Source: Flavobacterium pokkalii | Lineage (GTDB): Bacteria > Bacteroidota > Bacteroidia > Flavobacteriales > Flavobacteriaceae | DNA: 64,000 nucleotides | Assembly: GCF_014596575.1 (NCBI RefSeq) | Contig: NZ_NASZ01000003.1 | Location: forward strand, 215,288 to 279,287 | Reading direction: 5' to 3' | Program-made: the position numbers and the translations under genes | In this document: piece after piece, positions 25,945 through 34,682 of the stretch | Layout: every line of letters starts with the position of its first letter | Position numbering within the stretch: the first letter of the stretch is position 1 | The notes under the pieces: generated by a model | What the model saw: the letters and a program-made list of their open reading frames with translations, nothing else | What the model was told of the DNA's origin: nothing | The model's database searches: none

Positions 25945-26526
25945 ATGATCATCATATCCAATCCAATTGCTGTTGCAAACGAAATCAAAACCGTCCATGC
26001 TCTTTTTGAAAATGGACTGGAATTATTTCATATTCGAAAGCCTGAGTTTTCTGAAGAAGAAATGAAAGCTTTTGTGGCTGCAATTGGATTGGAATTTAGA
26101 AATCGGTTGGTTTTACACAGTTACCATCATTTGGCTAAAGAATTTGGAATAAATCGGATTCACTTTTCTTCAACAAACAGACCTGATAACTTTTCAAAAC
26201 CTAACGGTTTTACAGTATCTACTTCGACACATTCCATCGAAGAATTCAATGCTTTGTCTGAAGATTTTGGTTATGCTTTTTTGAGCCCTGTTTTCAAAAG
26301 TATTTCCAAAGAAAATTACGAGCCGAAGACAAATTGGGCAACCGAAATAAAAAAACGAATCAATTTCCAAACAAAACTCATTGGTTTAGGTGGAATACAA
26401 GATACAAATCTCCATCAGGCTTTACAGCTTGGTTTTGATGAAGTCGCACTTTTAGGAAGCATTTGGAACAGCGAAAACCCAATACAAAATTTTAAATTAT
26501 GCCAACAAATCGTCCTTTCGTATTAA
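25945..26526 (+). CDS. tenI: TenI/ThiE-like protein, probable thiazole tautomerase
   Basis: 193 residues, a short thiamin-phosphate-synthase-fold barrel. It keeps LFHIRKP, STSTHSIEEF and LIGLGGI but lacks the GADGVHLG and GPFRFTKTK motifs that bind HMP pyrophosphate in true ThiE (present in the neighbour at 27247). The His in STHS matches the catalytic His of B. subtilis TenI, which aromatises the ThiG product. So a tautomerase role is more likely than a second ThiE. The next gene, thiD, starts 28 bases inside this one. Confidence 0.75.
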   Translation: MIIISNPIAVANEIKTVHALFENGLELFHIRKPEFSEEEMKAFVAAIGLEFRNRLVLHSYHHLAKEFGINRIHFSSTNRPDNFSKPNGFTVSTSTHSIEEFNALSEDFGYAFLSPVFKSISKENYEPKTNWATEIKKRINFQTKLIGLGGIQDTNLHQALQLGFDEVALLGSIWNSENPIQNFKLCQQIVLSY

Positions 26527-27254
26527 GTATTGCGGGTTTTGATCCCTCGGCCGGAGCAGGTGTTTTAGCCGATATTAAAACATTCGAACAGCATCAGGTG
26601 TATGGTTTTGCCATCAATACTGCCAATACCATTCAAACTGAAAATAAGTTTGTCGCCATTCAGTGGACAGAACTTAGTTTTGTATTGCAATCCATTGAAA
26701 CATTATTTGGCACTTATGAAATCAAGGCGGTTAAAATTGGTATCATTCCTTCGTTAAACTATTTAAAATCGATTGTTTTTTTGATAAAAAGGCTTTCTCC
26801 TAAGACCAAAATAATTTGGGACACCGTTCTGAAATCAACTACCGAATTTGACTTTTTACAAATTGAAAATCAGCAAGATTTATTAGCTATTTTAAACCAA
26901 ATCGAACTCATCACGCCCAATTACAACGAAATTCTGAAATTGAATCCGGAAGAAAAACCGGTCGAAATGATTATAGAAAAATTAGTCAAAAACTGCCCCA
27001 TTTTATTAAAAGGTGGACATCATCCTAAAGAAACTGGAACCGATTATTTACACACCCAAAATCAGTTTTTCAGGCTTTCGCCAAAAAACACTTCGATTTA
27101 TCAAAAACACGGTTCTGGCTGTGTTTTATCGGCTGCTATTACGGCTAATATAGCCTTAGGAAAAGAGCTTTTATTGGCATGCAAAGAAGGCAAAAATTAC
27201 ACCGAAAACTTTTTACTATCAACCCCAACATCATTAGGAAATCATTATGTATAA
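26499..27254 (+). CDS. thiD: Hydroxymethylpyrimidine/phosphomethylpyrimidine kinase
   Basis: 251 residues. FVLSIAGFDPSAGAGVLADIKTF at the N-terminus is the ThiD substrate motif; KIGIIPS, ITPNYNEI, ILLKGGHHP and HGSGCVLSAAITANIA follow, the last holding the catalytic region. It phosphorylates HMP-P to HMP-PP for ThiE. It overlaps tenI by 28 bases and thiE by 8, showing tight translational coupling. Slightly short at the C-terminus compared with E. coli ThiD. Confidence 0.95.
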   Translation: MPTNRPFVLSIAGFDPSAGAGVLADIKTFEQHQVYGFAINTANTIQTENKFVAIQWTELSFVLQSIETLFGTYEIKAVKIGIIPSLNYLKSIVFLIKRLSPKTKIIWDTVLKSTTEFDFLQIENQQDLLAILNQIELITPNYNEILKLNPEEKPVEMIIEKLVKNCPILLKGGHHPKETGTDYLHTQNQFFRLSPKNTSIYQKHGSGCVLSAAITANIALGKELLLACKEGKNYTENFLLSTPTSLGNHYV

Positions 27255-27885
27255 GCGTTTACAATACATCTCACAAGGGAACAGCATTGACGAGCAATTG
27301 CACAACATCCGGGAAGTCTTAGAACAAGGCTGCCAATGGATTCAGCTGCGTTTTAAGAATGCAACTTCCGAAGACATTTTTACTTTGGCGGAAGCCGTAA
27401 AAATCTTATGCCAAGAACATCAGGCTACTTTTATCATTAATGACAATGTTCCGCTAGCGCAAAAAATCGATGCCGACGGCGTTCATCTAGGATTAAAAGA
27501 CATGAAAATTGCCAATGCCCGCGAAATTTTAGGCAAAGACAAGATCATCGGCGGCACAGCCAATACTCTGGAAGACATAAAAAAACAAATAAATCAGGGA
27601 GCCGATTATATTGGTTTAGGTCCTTTCCGATTTACAAAAACCAAAGAAAACCTAAGTCCAATTTTAGGATTGGAAGGCTACCAAAATATTTTGGACCAAC
27701 TAAAATTACAAGGAATCGAAACACCGGTTTATGCCATTGGCGGGATTCAATTTGAAGACGTATCGGCAATTATCCAAACTGGAGTTTATGGTATTGCCGT
27801 TTCGGGATTAATCACTCAAAGTGACCATAAAAACGAATTAATAACAGCACTTAACGAAAAATTATATGAGTCAGTCATTATTTAA
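27247..27885 (+). CDS. thiE: Thiamin-phosphate synthase
   Basis: 212 residues with all ThiE motifs: WIQLRFKN (HMP site), [53 protein letters not shown] and AIGGI. It joins HMP-PP and thiazole phosphate into thiamin phosphate. It overlaps thiG by 20 bases. Confidence 0.96.
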   Translation: MYKRLQYISQGNSIDEQLHNIREVLEQGCQWIQLRFKNATSEDIFTLAEAVKILCQEHQATFIINDNVPLAQKIDADGVHLGLKDMKIANAREILGKDKIIGGTANTLEDIKKQINQGADYIGLGPFRFTKTKENLSPILGLEGYQNILDQLKLQGIETPVYAIGGIQFEDVSAIIQTGVYGIAVSGLITQSDHKNELITALNEKLYESVII

Positions 27886-28642
27886 AATAGGCGATAAAGA
27901 ACTGCAATCGCGTTTGTTTCTAGGAACAGGAAAATTTGGTTCGAATACTCAGATGGAAGAAGCCATACTGGCTTCCGAATCGGAATTGGTTACCGTTGCA
28001 CTAAAACGTGTGGATTTAGAAACCGATACCGATGCGATTTTATCACATTTAAAACATCCTAAAATCAATTTATTACCCAATACTTCAGGTGCCCGAAATG
28101 CCAAAGAAGCGGTTTTTGCAGCTCAATTAGCCAGAGAAGCTTTAGAAACGAATTGGTTAAAACTGGAAATTCATCCCGACCCAAGATATTTACTTCCTGA
28201 TCCGATTGAAACTTTAAAAGCCACTGAGGAATTAGCGAAATTAGGCTTCATTGTTTTGCCATACATACATGCCGACCCTGTTTTGTGTAAACGTTTGGAA
28301 GATGCCGGAACCGCAGCAGTAATGCCTTTAGGTTCGCCAATTGGAAGCAACAAAGGCTTAAAAACTATTGATTTTCTGGAAATTATTATCGAACAATCTA
28401 AAGTTCCTGTGATTATTGATGCCGGAATTGGCGCTCCGTCTGATGCGGCTAAAGCAATGGAAATAGGTGCCGATGCGGTTTTAGTAAACACTGCAATTGC
28501 CGTAGCCGGAAATCCAAAAATGATGGCAGAAGCTTTTAAAGAAGCCGTTATTGCAGGAAGAAAAGCATTTGAAGCCAAACTGGGACAACAATTCAATCAG
28601 GCGATGGCTTCGAGTCCGTTGACGGCATTTTTATACGAATAA
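27866..28642 (+). CDS. thiG: Thiazole synthase ThiG
   Basis: 258 residues. [11 protein letters not shown] near the N-terminus, the Schiff-base Lys region [78 protein letters not shown] are all diagnostic. It assembles the thiazole ring from deoxyxylulose phosphate, dehydroglycine (from ThiH) and ThiS thiocarboxylate. Followed by a large palindromic repeat before thiH. Confidence 0.97.
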   Translation: MSQSLFKIGDKELQSRLFLGTGKFGSNTQMEEAILASESELVTVALKRVDLETDTDAILSHLKHPKINLLPNTSGARNAKEAVFAAQLAREALETNWLKLEIHPDPRYLLPDPIETLKATEELAKLGFIVLPYIHADPVLCKRLEDAGTAAVMPLGSPIGSNKGLKTIDFLEIIIEQSKVPVIIDAGIGAPSDAAKAMEIGADAVLVNTAIAVAGNPKMMAEAFKEAVIAGRKAFEAKLGQQFNQAMASSPLTAFLYE

Positions 28643-28645
28643 TTA

Positions 28646-28758
28646 TTTAACCGCAAAGTACACTAAGACTTACGCTAAGTTCGCTTAGCTAAGTTTATTA
28701 ATAAGTTTTCAAAGCTTTGTGAACTTTGCGAAAAAACCTTGTGGACTTTGCGGTTAAA
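28646..28758. repeat. Interspersed 'AACCGCAAAGT' inverted repeat between thiG and thiH
   Basis: Terminal arms TTTAACCGCAAAGT (28646-28659) and ACTTTGCGGTTAAA (28745-28758) are exact complements. The interior is made of CTAAG and CTTTGTGAACTTTGCG variants. A diverged right half (CTTTGCGAAAAAAC...AACTTTGCGGTTAAA) occurs at 30771-30797, and I know this sequence type as a common flavobacterial spacer repeat. Confidence 0.75.
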
Positions 28759-28801
28759 AAATCGCAAAAAACTACTTCTTCACAGTATAAACCAAAATCA
28801 A

Positions 28802-29917
28802 ATGACAACATTTAAATCCGTTTTTGAAAAATATAATTGGGAAGATATTCAAACCAAAATTTACTCTACTACAGTTAAACAAGTTGAGCAATCCTTAGCC
28901 AAATCCAAAAGAAATCTGGATGATTTCTTAGCCCTGATTTCTCCGGCGGCGCAACCTTATTTGGAACTGATGGCCCAAAAATGCCATGAATTAACCAAAA
29001 AACGTTTTGGAAAAACTATCCAAATGTATGCGCCTTTGTATTTGAGTAACGAATGCCAAAACATTTGCACCTATTGTGGTTTTAGTCTGGATAACAAAAT
29101 CAAACGAAAAACTTTAACTGATTCGGAAATCAAACAGGAAGTTCAAGCCTTAAAAAATATGGGATTCAACCATGTTTTATTGGTAACGGGCGAAGCCAAT
29201 TATACCGTAAATATCAATTATTTTCTGAATGCAATCGAACAAATCAGAAAGGATTTTTCTATTATTTCGGTCGAGGTACAGCCTCTTTCCCAGGAAGAAT
29301 ACGAGCGTTTACACCAAGCGGGGGTATATTCCGTTTTAGTTTATCAGGAAACTTACCATCAGGAAGTTTATAAAAAATACCATACCAAAGGCAAAAAATC
29401 CAATTTTGATTTCAGACTCGATACTCCTGACAGAATTGGAAAAGCTGGAATTCATAAAATTGGTTTGGGCGTTTTACTAGGTTTGGAAGACTGGAGAGCC
29501 GACAGTTTTTTTAATGCTTTGCATTTGGATTATTTGCAAAAAACCTATTGGCAAACCAAATATTCTGTTTCTTTTCCACGATTGCGCCCAGCAGAAGGGA
29601 TTATCGAGCCCAATTTTATTATGGATGATAAAGATTTAACCCAGCTCATTTGCGCTTATCGTCTGTGGAATGAAGATTTGGAAATTTCGATTTCAACCCG
29701 TGAAAATGAAAAATTCCGCAACAACATTATCTCAATTGGAACCACCAGTATGAGTGCGGGTTCCAAAACCAATCCGGGCGGTTATGTGGTGGATCCGCAA
29801 TCTTTGGAACAATTTGAAATCAGCGATGAACGTTCGGTAGCTGAAATTGCAAACATAATTACCCAAAAGGGATATGAACCGGTTTGGAAAGATTGGGATA
29901 AAAATTTTAGATTTTAG
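28802..29917 (+). CDS. thiH: 2-iminoacetate synthase ThiH
   Basis: 371 residues from the ATG at 28802 (MTTFKSVFEKYNWED); the frame is open through the preceding repeat to 28739 but that stretch is not protein-like. The radical-SAM cluster motif C-x3-C-x2-C is CQNICTYC near residue 97. ThiH cleaves tyrosine to dehydroglycine for ThiG; its use instead of ThiO indicates anaerobic-tolerant chemistry. The last residues (NFRF) are encoded by the start of a GATTTTAGATTT repeat. Confidence 0.95.
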   Translation: MTTFKSVFEKYNWEDIQTKIYSTTVKQVEQSLAKSKRNLDDFLALISPAAQPYLELMAQKCHELTKKRFGKTIQMYAPLYLSNECQNICTYCGFSLDNKIKRKTLTDSEIKQEVQALKNMGFNHVLLVTGEANYTVNINYFLNAIEQIRKDFSIISVEVQPLSQEEYERLHQAGVYSVLVYQETYHQEVYKKYHTKGKKSNFDFRLDTPDRIGKAGIHKIGLGVLLGLEDWRADSFFNALHLDYLQKTYWQTKYSVSFPRLRPAEGIIEPNFIMDDKDLTQLICAYRLWNEDLEISISTRENEKFRNNIISIGTTSMSAGSKTNPGGYVVDPQSLEQFEISDERSVAEIANIITQKGYEPVWKDWDKNFRF

Positions 29918-29932
29918 ATTTCAGATTTCAGA
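29905..29932 (+). repeat. TTTTAGATTTCAGATTTCAGA repeat unit at the thiH-thiF junction
   Basis: Tandem GATTT(T/C)AGA units covering the thiH stop codon. The same string recurs at 60077-60110. Confidence 0.6.
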
Positions 29933-29936
29933 TGTG

Positions 29937-30647
29937 ATGAGTATAGTACAAGATTTTTTAAGATACAACCGACAAGTTATTTTACCTGAAATTGGCGAAG
30001 AAGGCCAGCAAAAACTCAAAAAAGCCAGAGTACTTGTCATTGGCGCTGGCGGTTTGGGCTGTCCTATTTTGCTATATTTAGCACCGGCAGGTGTGGGAAC
30101 TATTGGGATTGTTGATTTTGACAAAATTGAAATTCACAATTTACACCGTCAAATTTTATATACCGAAGAACAAATAGGTTTATCGAAAGCTTTAACCGCC
30201 AAAGAAACGGTTGAAAAGCTGAATCCGTTAATTCAGGTTCAGGTTTTAGAAGAAAAACTAACCGCTGAAAATGCCAGCAGAATCATTGCCGATTTTGACA
30301 TTGTGGTGGACGGTTCGGATAATTTCAACACACGTTATTTGGTCAATGATACATGTGTAGCATTCCATAAAACATTGGTTTATGGAAGTATTCTTGGTTT
30401 TGAAGGGCAAATTGCGGTTTTTAACCATCAGGGAAGTAAAAATTTGCGGGATTTATTTCCGGAACCACCAAATCCAAAAGATGTACCTAATTGCAGCTTA
30501 AACGGTGTTCTGGGAACATTACCGGGGATGATTGGGACAATGATGGCACACGAAACTTTAAAATTAATTATTGGTTTGCCGAGTTTAAAGAATGAATTGA
30601 TTTTGTATAAAACTTTGGATTGGAGTTTTACCAAGTTGAGCTTTTAA
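29937..30647 (+). CDS. thiF: ThiF/MoeB/HesA-family adenylyltransferase, zinc cysteines missing
   Basis: 236 residues from the ATG at 29937 (MSIVQDFLRYNRQVILPEIGEEG). The Rossmann motif GAGGLGCPILLYLAPAG and DFDKIEIHNLHRQILY, SDNFNTRYLVND are typical of E1-like enzymes, and Cys in PNCSLNGVLG matches the sulfur-transfer cysteine of E. coli ThiF. But both CxxC zinc pairs are absent: QGSKNLRDLF stands where the first should be, and the protein stops at DWSFTKLSF before the second. As last gene of the thi operon it should adenylate ThiS. Confidence 0.88.
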   Translation: MSIVQDFLRYNRQVILPEIGEEGQQKLKKARVLVIGAGGLGCPILLYLAPAGVGTIGIVDFDKIEIHNLHRQILYTEEQIGLSKALTAKETVEKLNPLIQVQVLEEKLTAENASRIIADFDIVVDGSDNFNTRYLVNDTCVAFHKTLVYGSILGFEGQIAVFNHQGSKNLRDLFPEPPNPKDVPNCSLNGVLGTLPGMIGTMMAHETLKLIIGLPSLKNELILYKTLDWSFTKLSF

Positions 30648-30652
30648 AAATG

Positions 30653-30692
30653 GAACACAGATAAAACGGATACAACAGATAAACACAGATTT
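30653..30692. repeat. AACACAGATAAAACGGAT-type spacer repeat
   Basis: AACACAGAT is present at both ends around an AACGGAT/AACAGAT core; I recognise this as another common flavobacterial intergenic repeat. No gene in this ~140-base spacer. Confidence 0.5.
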
Positions 30693-30770
30693 TATTTTAA
30701 TCTAAATGCTTTTTAGAAACACAGATTGCAAAATCTTGGAAATTCTGACACCTAATTTCTCTTTGCGAAA

Positions 30771-30797
30771 AAACTTTTGCCAACTTTGCGGTTAAAT
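30771..30797. repeat. Partial copy of AACCGCAAAGT repeat overlapping aat stop
   Basis: CTTTGCGAAAAAAC...AACTTTGCGGTTAAA matches the right half of the thiG-thiH repeat. The aat stop codon (TTA on the plus strand, 30792-30794) lies inside it. Confidence 0.65.
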
Positions 30798-31433
30798 ACG
30801 GTTTTGAAGTATTTGCATAAACTGTTCTCGCTCAATTTCGCGACAGCCTAAACTTTCCAAATGTTCATTATACACCTGACAATCGAGCAGTTTGTAATTC
30901 TCATTTTTTAATTTTTCTACCAAAGCAATAAAAGCGACTTTGGAAGCATTAGAAACCTTGGAGAACATACTTTCTCCACAAAAAATATGACCTAAATCAA
31001 CTCCATATAATCCGCCTACAAGTTCATTATTTTGCCAAACCTCAACTGATTTAGCAATTCCTAATTCATGTAGTTTGCAATAAGCTTCAATCATATCATC
31101 AGTAATCCAGGTTCCGTTTTGACCTTCACGTTTTATTTTTTGGCAATTTGAAATTACCGCTCTAAAATTTTGATTGAATGTTACCGTAAATATTTTTCGA
31201 TTCAGAATATTCCGCATGCTTTTAGAAATCACCAATTCGTCTAAAAACAAAACCATTCTGGGATTAGGCGACCACCAGGTAATGGGTTCGCCATCTTCAA
31301 ACCAGGGGAAAATTCCGCTTTGATAAGCCAGTTGCAATCGTTCGGGAGACAAGTCGCCACCAAGCCCAATAATTCCAGAGGAATGAGCTAAATGAACAGG
31401 TGGAAAGAATAATTCTTCGGTTAAATAAAACAT
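30792..31433 (-). CDS. aat: Leucyl/phenylalanyl-tRNA-protein transferase
   Basis: 213 residues. [26 protein letters not shown] near the N-terminus, [11 protein letters not shown], and the GNAT-like core with [18 protein letters not shown] and [15 protein letters not shown] are all Aat signatures. It adds Leu or Phe to N-terminal Arg/Lys of proteins, marking them for ClpS-ClpAP. The last residues and stop codon come from an interspersed repeat, so the C-terminus may have been reset, but the family length is normal. Confidence 0.95.
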   Translation of the reverse strand: [213 protein letters not shown]

Positions 31434-31495
31434 AACTCAATGGCAATGACAATGGCAAAAATCAATAACAATAAAAAAAATCCCAATTAAAAAAG

Positions 31496-31542
31496 AAATT
31501 CCAAATTCCAATTAATAAATATCTAATTGGAATTTGGAATTT
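31496..31542. repeat. Perfect 19-bp palindrome of AAATTCCAAATTCC type
   Basis: The arms at 31496-31514 and 31524-31542 are exact complements around nine bases. It lies between aat and the DUF3127 gene (both minus), so it could act as a terminator-like hairpin or REP-like element. Confidence 0.75.
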
Positions 31543-31562
31543 AAAAATTTCGAATTTAATTC

Positions 31563-31940
31563 TTAGAACGGTAAATCGTCCGGTTCATCTTCATTTAAAT
31601 TAGTAGCGGGAGCAAATGCCTGAGCTGCCGGCATTGGAGGTGGCATTTGAGCAGCAGGTGCTTCAGTAGCCAGTCTTTCAATTCTCCATCCCTGGATACT
31701 GTTAAAATATCTGGTTTCTCCTTGCGGATTAACCCATTCTCTACCTCTTAAATTGATAGAAACTTTAACTGCTTCACCAATATTATAATTGCTTAATAAA
31801 TCGCATTTATCTTGTGTAAATTCAATCAATATGTGTTGAGGATATTGTTCCTCTGTAGTTACAACTACTTCTCTCTTTCTAAATGACGCACTTACCTGTT
31901 GCTCCGGATTGACAACTTTAATTTTCCCTGTAACTTCCAT
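31563..31940 (-). CDS. DUF3127 family protein
   Basis: 125 residues. The core (about 1-92: MEVTGKIKVVNPEQQV, FRKREVVVTTEEQYPQHILIEFTQDKCDLL, VKVSINLRGREW, YFNSIQGWRIERL) is the DUF3127 domain, an OB-like fold resembling single-strand DNA-binding proteins. The Pro/Ala/Met-rich linker and acidic end NEDEPDDLPF copy the C-terminal tip of SSB proteins (DDLPF; the ssb here ends INDLPF). That supports a role in DNA transactions and partner recruitment; the family's function is otherwise unknown to me. A -7 box (TACTTTTG) lies at 31976-31983. Confidence 0.85.
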   Translation of the reverse strand: MEVTGKIKVVNPEQQVSASFRKREVVVTTEEQYPQHILIEFTQDKCDLLSNYNIGEAVKVSINLRGREWVNPQGETRYFNSIQGWRIERLATEAPAAQMPPPMPAAQAFAPATNLNEDEPDDLPF

Positions 31941-32269
31941 CTTCGTTATTTTAACTGTTAAATAATATTATTTTTCAAAAGTATTCCTAAACCGGAAAAC
32001 AACTTTTTTCTTTCAAATTTTTATTTCCTCAAAATCAAAGGAATGCAAAACTCTTCCGGAAAAACATTTGATTTACAAATATAACAACTTCTTCTGTGTG
32101 ATAATAATGTTTGTTTTACTATTTCGATGATAGTTTTTAACAACTTGCTTAACAAATTCTTTTTTCTAAGAATGATTGGGCTTTTGAGGCGAACTATCCT
32201 CAAAATTGTAAGCTAAACTAAAACAACAACAGGGATATTTCGTTATATTTATAGCTCAAAATATCATTT
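31941..32269. other. 329-base spacer between DUF3127 and histidine kinase genes
   Basis: Two minus-strand -7 boxes are visible: TACTTTTG at 31976-31983, with a TTG 16 bases further up (32000-32002), and TATATTTG at 32076-32083. A 60-codon minus-strand open frame (32021-32203) contains a CxxC but has no recognisable family and overlaps these boxes, so I do not call it. Confidence 0.4.
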
Positions 32270-33418
32270 ATGCAATTTTCTGATAAAAGAAGTACCGGAA
32301 GGTGGATTCTTATATTCGCTTCATTTCTTATTATTTCCTTAATCCTTTGGAACACTTATACTTTTTTTCAGATTTTTAAAAATGAAGAACGTTTAAAGAT
32401 GAATCTTTTGGCAAAAGCCCAAAAAACACTCATCAATGCCGATGAAAATACCGATGTAGAACTTCCGTTGCAAATTTTCAACAACAACACTTCTATTCCG
32501 GTGATTCTTACCGAAAACGACAGCATTATTAACACCCTCAACATCGACGAACATATTGTAAAAGACAAGGAAAAAGCCAGGGCTTTTTTAGCCGGATTAA
32601 AAAGAGAAAACGAGCCGATTATTATTGAATATGCGCCTAATAAATTCCAAAAATGGTACTATGGCAACTCGGCTTTACTCAATAAATTGAAATATTATCC
32701 TATTGCTCTGCTTTTGATTATTTTCCTGTTCTCGGCATTGATTTATTATTTTTACCGCAGTACCAAAATTGCCACTCAAAACAAACTTTGGGCGGGAATG
32801 GCTAAGGAAACCGCACATCAAATAGGCACACCGCTTTCTTCCTTAATTGGCTGGGTAGAAATTTTAAAAACCGAAAACATTGATGAAACCACCACTTCAG
32901 AAATTGAAAAAGACATCAATCGTTTGCAAACCATTACCGAGCGTTTTTCAAAAATTGGATCGGAACCGGTTTTAGAAAAAGTCGATATTATCGAAAGCAC
33001 GCTTCAAACTTACAACTATTTGCAATCGCGATTTTCCAAACAAATTGAATTTTCATTTGAAAGTCCAAAATCAAATATTTACACCTTACTCAACCCTACT
33101 TTGCACAGCTGGACGATAGAAAACCTCATCAAAAATGCTATCGATGCCATGAAAGGAAAAGGCAAAATAGCTGTCAGCATTCAGGAGGATTCAGAAACCG
33201 TAAAAATCAACGTTTCTGACACCGGAATCGGAATTCCTAAAAACCAATTCAACACCATTTTTGAACCCGGTTTCACCACCAAAAAAAGAGGTTGGGGGCT
33301 TGGACTTTCGTTAACCAAACGCATTGTAAAAGAATACCACAAAGGCAATATTAAAGTGCTGCATTCGGAACTGGGAAAAGGAACTACAATGCAAATCAGT
33401 TTCAAAAAACTAGTTTAA
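32270..33418 (+). CDS. Sensor histidine kinase
   Basis: 382 residues. Two membrane helices (about 12-32 and 143-162) enclose a 110-residue extracytoplasmic sensor of unknown fold. The H-box is AKETAHQIGTPLSSLIGW with His183; the N-box is WTIENLIKNAIDAM, G1 DTGIGIPKN, F/G2 FTTKKRGWGLGLSLTKRI. The HQIGTP form of the H-box is common in Bacteroidota orphan kinases. No response regulator adjoins it, so its partner is elsewhere. Confidence 0.92.
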   Translation: MQFSDKRSTGRWILIFASFLIISLILWNTYTFFQIFKNEERLKMNLLAKAQKTLINADENTDVELPLQIFNNNTSIPVILTENDSIINTLNIDEHIVKDKEKARAFLAGLKRENEPIIIEYAPNKFQKWYYGNSALLNKLKYYPIALLLIIFLFSALIYYFYRSTKIATQNKLWAGMAKETAHQIGTPLSSLIGWVEILKTENIDETTTSEIEKDINRLQTITERFSKIGSEPVLEKVDIIESTLQTYNYLQSRFSKQIEFSFESPKSNIYTLLNPTLHSWTIENLIKNAIDAMKGKGKIAVSIQEDSETVKINVSDTGIGIPKNQFNTIFEPGFTTKKRGWGLGLSLTKRIVKEYHKGNIKVLHSELGKGTTMQISFKKLV

Positions 33419-33443
33419 ATAAGCTTTTTTATTTTAAAACATT

Positions 33444-34616
33444 TTAGTTCAATGGTATTCCAAACCAAGACACTCTCGAGAACATTGTCTTTCGCATCAA
33501 TTTAGACTTACTCAAATACTCCTTTACAAAGGATGCATGTTCGTCTGCTAAAATCAAGTTTTGAGCAATACTATTTTTTATTGAATTTACATTAGCAGTG
33601 TTATCACTACCCACCATAACCAATTTAAAAACATCATTTTGACATTTTAACAATTTCTCTCTCGGAGTCTGAATCATTTGACTAATTTTCTCATCAGAGA
33701 AAGTGGGTTTAAATTTTTTATTCCTGTACATTATAAAGTCATTTAATAGTAATACCGCCTCATTAAGTTCAGCTACAATGCTATTAATTTTCTCTACATT
33801 GGTATTTTGCATTGCAGTACTCCACTGACTCTTCTTAACATTATATGATTCTAAAATCATAGCATTTTTTATCCCATTTTTTTCAATTCTTTCAGCCGTT
33901 TCAAATAACTGATCATTTTCTGATTTTTTTAAATAAAGTTCTATCTCCTTCTCAAAATCAAAATATTTTTTTGTCTTATCTAATTGAATTTTACCTGCAT
34001 AAAATTCTTCATTAGTAATAGGATAGTTCAAAAATTGCCATAAATAATCAAACGGCATATGTGAGGCAATTATTTTGGAAGGCTCCGCTTTAAAATAAGT
34101 ATTGTTTAACTTCTTTACAAATTTTCCATTAGTTACACCTCCGGCGCCCCAAGTAGGATCAAACACAAACCACTTATTTTCAATTTGAGCCGCACACCAG
34201 GCATGAGATAAATTAGCTACCTTTCCATTCTGTTTGGTATAACCCTGAATTATTTGGCATTTAATTCCAATTTTATTTGAAATATCATTGAAAACTTCGG
34301 CATAGTGAATACAAACTCCTTTCTTAGTTTTTAAAGTATTTTCTATTTTCTCCTGAGAAGATTGTAATTGATTTGGCTCAAACATATTGGGCACATCATA
34401 AGAAATATTAGTAGCCGTCCAATAAAAAACCGCCCGAATTTTTTCGGTATCTGTTTTAAAACTATCCGATATAAATTTTGCGATTCCGGTTGTTGAAGAA
34501 CTCAACTCAACGGGGATTCTAGAAATTTTATTATCAATATCAGTATACCCCGTTTTTGTTTGCCCAACACTTAAAACAGATAAGAACAGGAATATAAAAG
34601 GAACAAATTTTCTCAT
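33444..34616 (-). CDS. Secreted transglutaminase-like cysteine protease-fold protein
   Basis: 390 residues. Signal peptide about 1-18 (ending SVGQ). The transglutaminase-like core has the full triad: Cys in KKGVCIHYAEVF (about 101), His in LSHAWCAAQI (about 137) and Asp in WFVFDPTWGAGG (about 152). Such domains act as peptidases or amidases on peptidoglycan or proteins in the periplasm. The C-terminal 200 residues are helical and unassigned. Monocistronic; substrate unknown. Confidence 0.82.
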   Translation of the reverse strand: MRKFVPFIFLFLSVLSVGQTKTGYTDIDNKISRIPVELSSSTTGIAKFISDSFKTDTEKIRAVFYWTATNISYDVPNMFEPNQLQSSQEKIENTLKTKKGVCIHYAEVFNDISNKIGIKCQIIQGYTKQNGKVANLSHAWCAAQIENKWFVFDPTWGAGGVTNGKFVKKLNNTYFKAEPSKIIASHMPFDYLWQFLNYPITNEEFYAGKIQLDKTKKYFDFEKEIELYLKKSENDQLFETAERIEKNGIKNAMILESYNVKKSQWSTAMQNTNVEKINSIVAELNEAVLLLNDFIMYRNKKFKPTFSDEKISQMIQTPREKLLKCQNDVFKLVMVGSDNTANVNSIKNSIAQNLILADEHASFVKEYLSKSKLMRKTMFSRVSWFGIPLN

Positions 34617-34635
34617 ATTGGTTCAGTTTTTATAT

Positions 34636-34662
34636 AAAAAAACACGAACAAATTCGTGCTTC
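34636..34662 (-). terminator. Terminator after greA-HIT genes
   Basis: CACGAA and TTCGTG flank CAAA; on the minus strand the stem is followed by seven T. Confidence 0.75.
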
Positions 34663-34682
34663 TTTTTATACTATTGAATAGA

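Noticed and set aside
28646..28758. CRISPR-like array between thiG and thiH
   Set aside because: Repeats are inverted, not direct with regular spacers, and no cas genes are present.
32021..32203. 60-codon minus-strand open frame with a CxxC in the spacer before the histidine kinase
   Set aside because: No family, overlaps plausible promoter boxes and has no support beyond being open.
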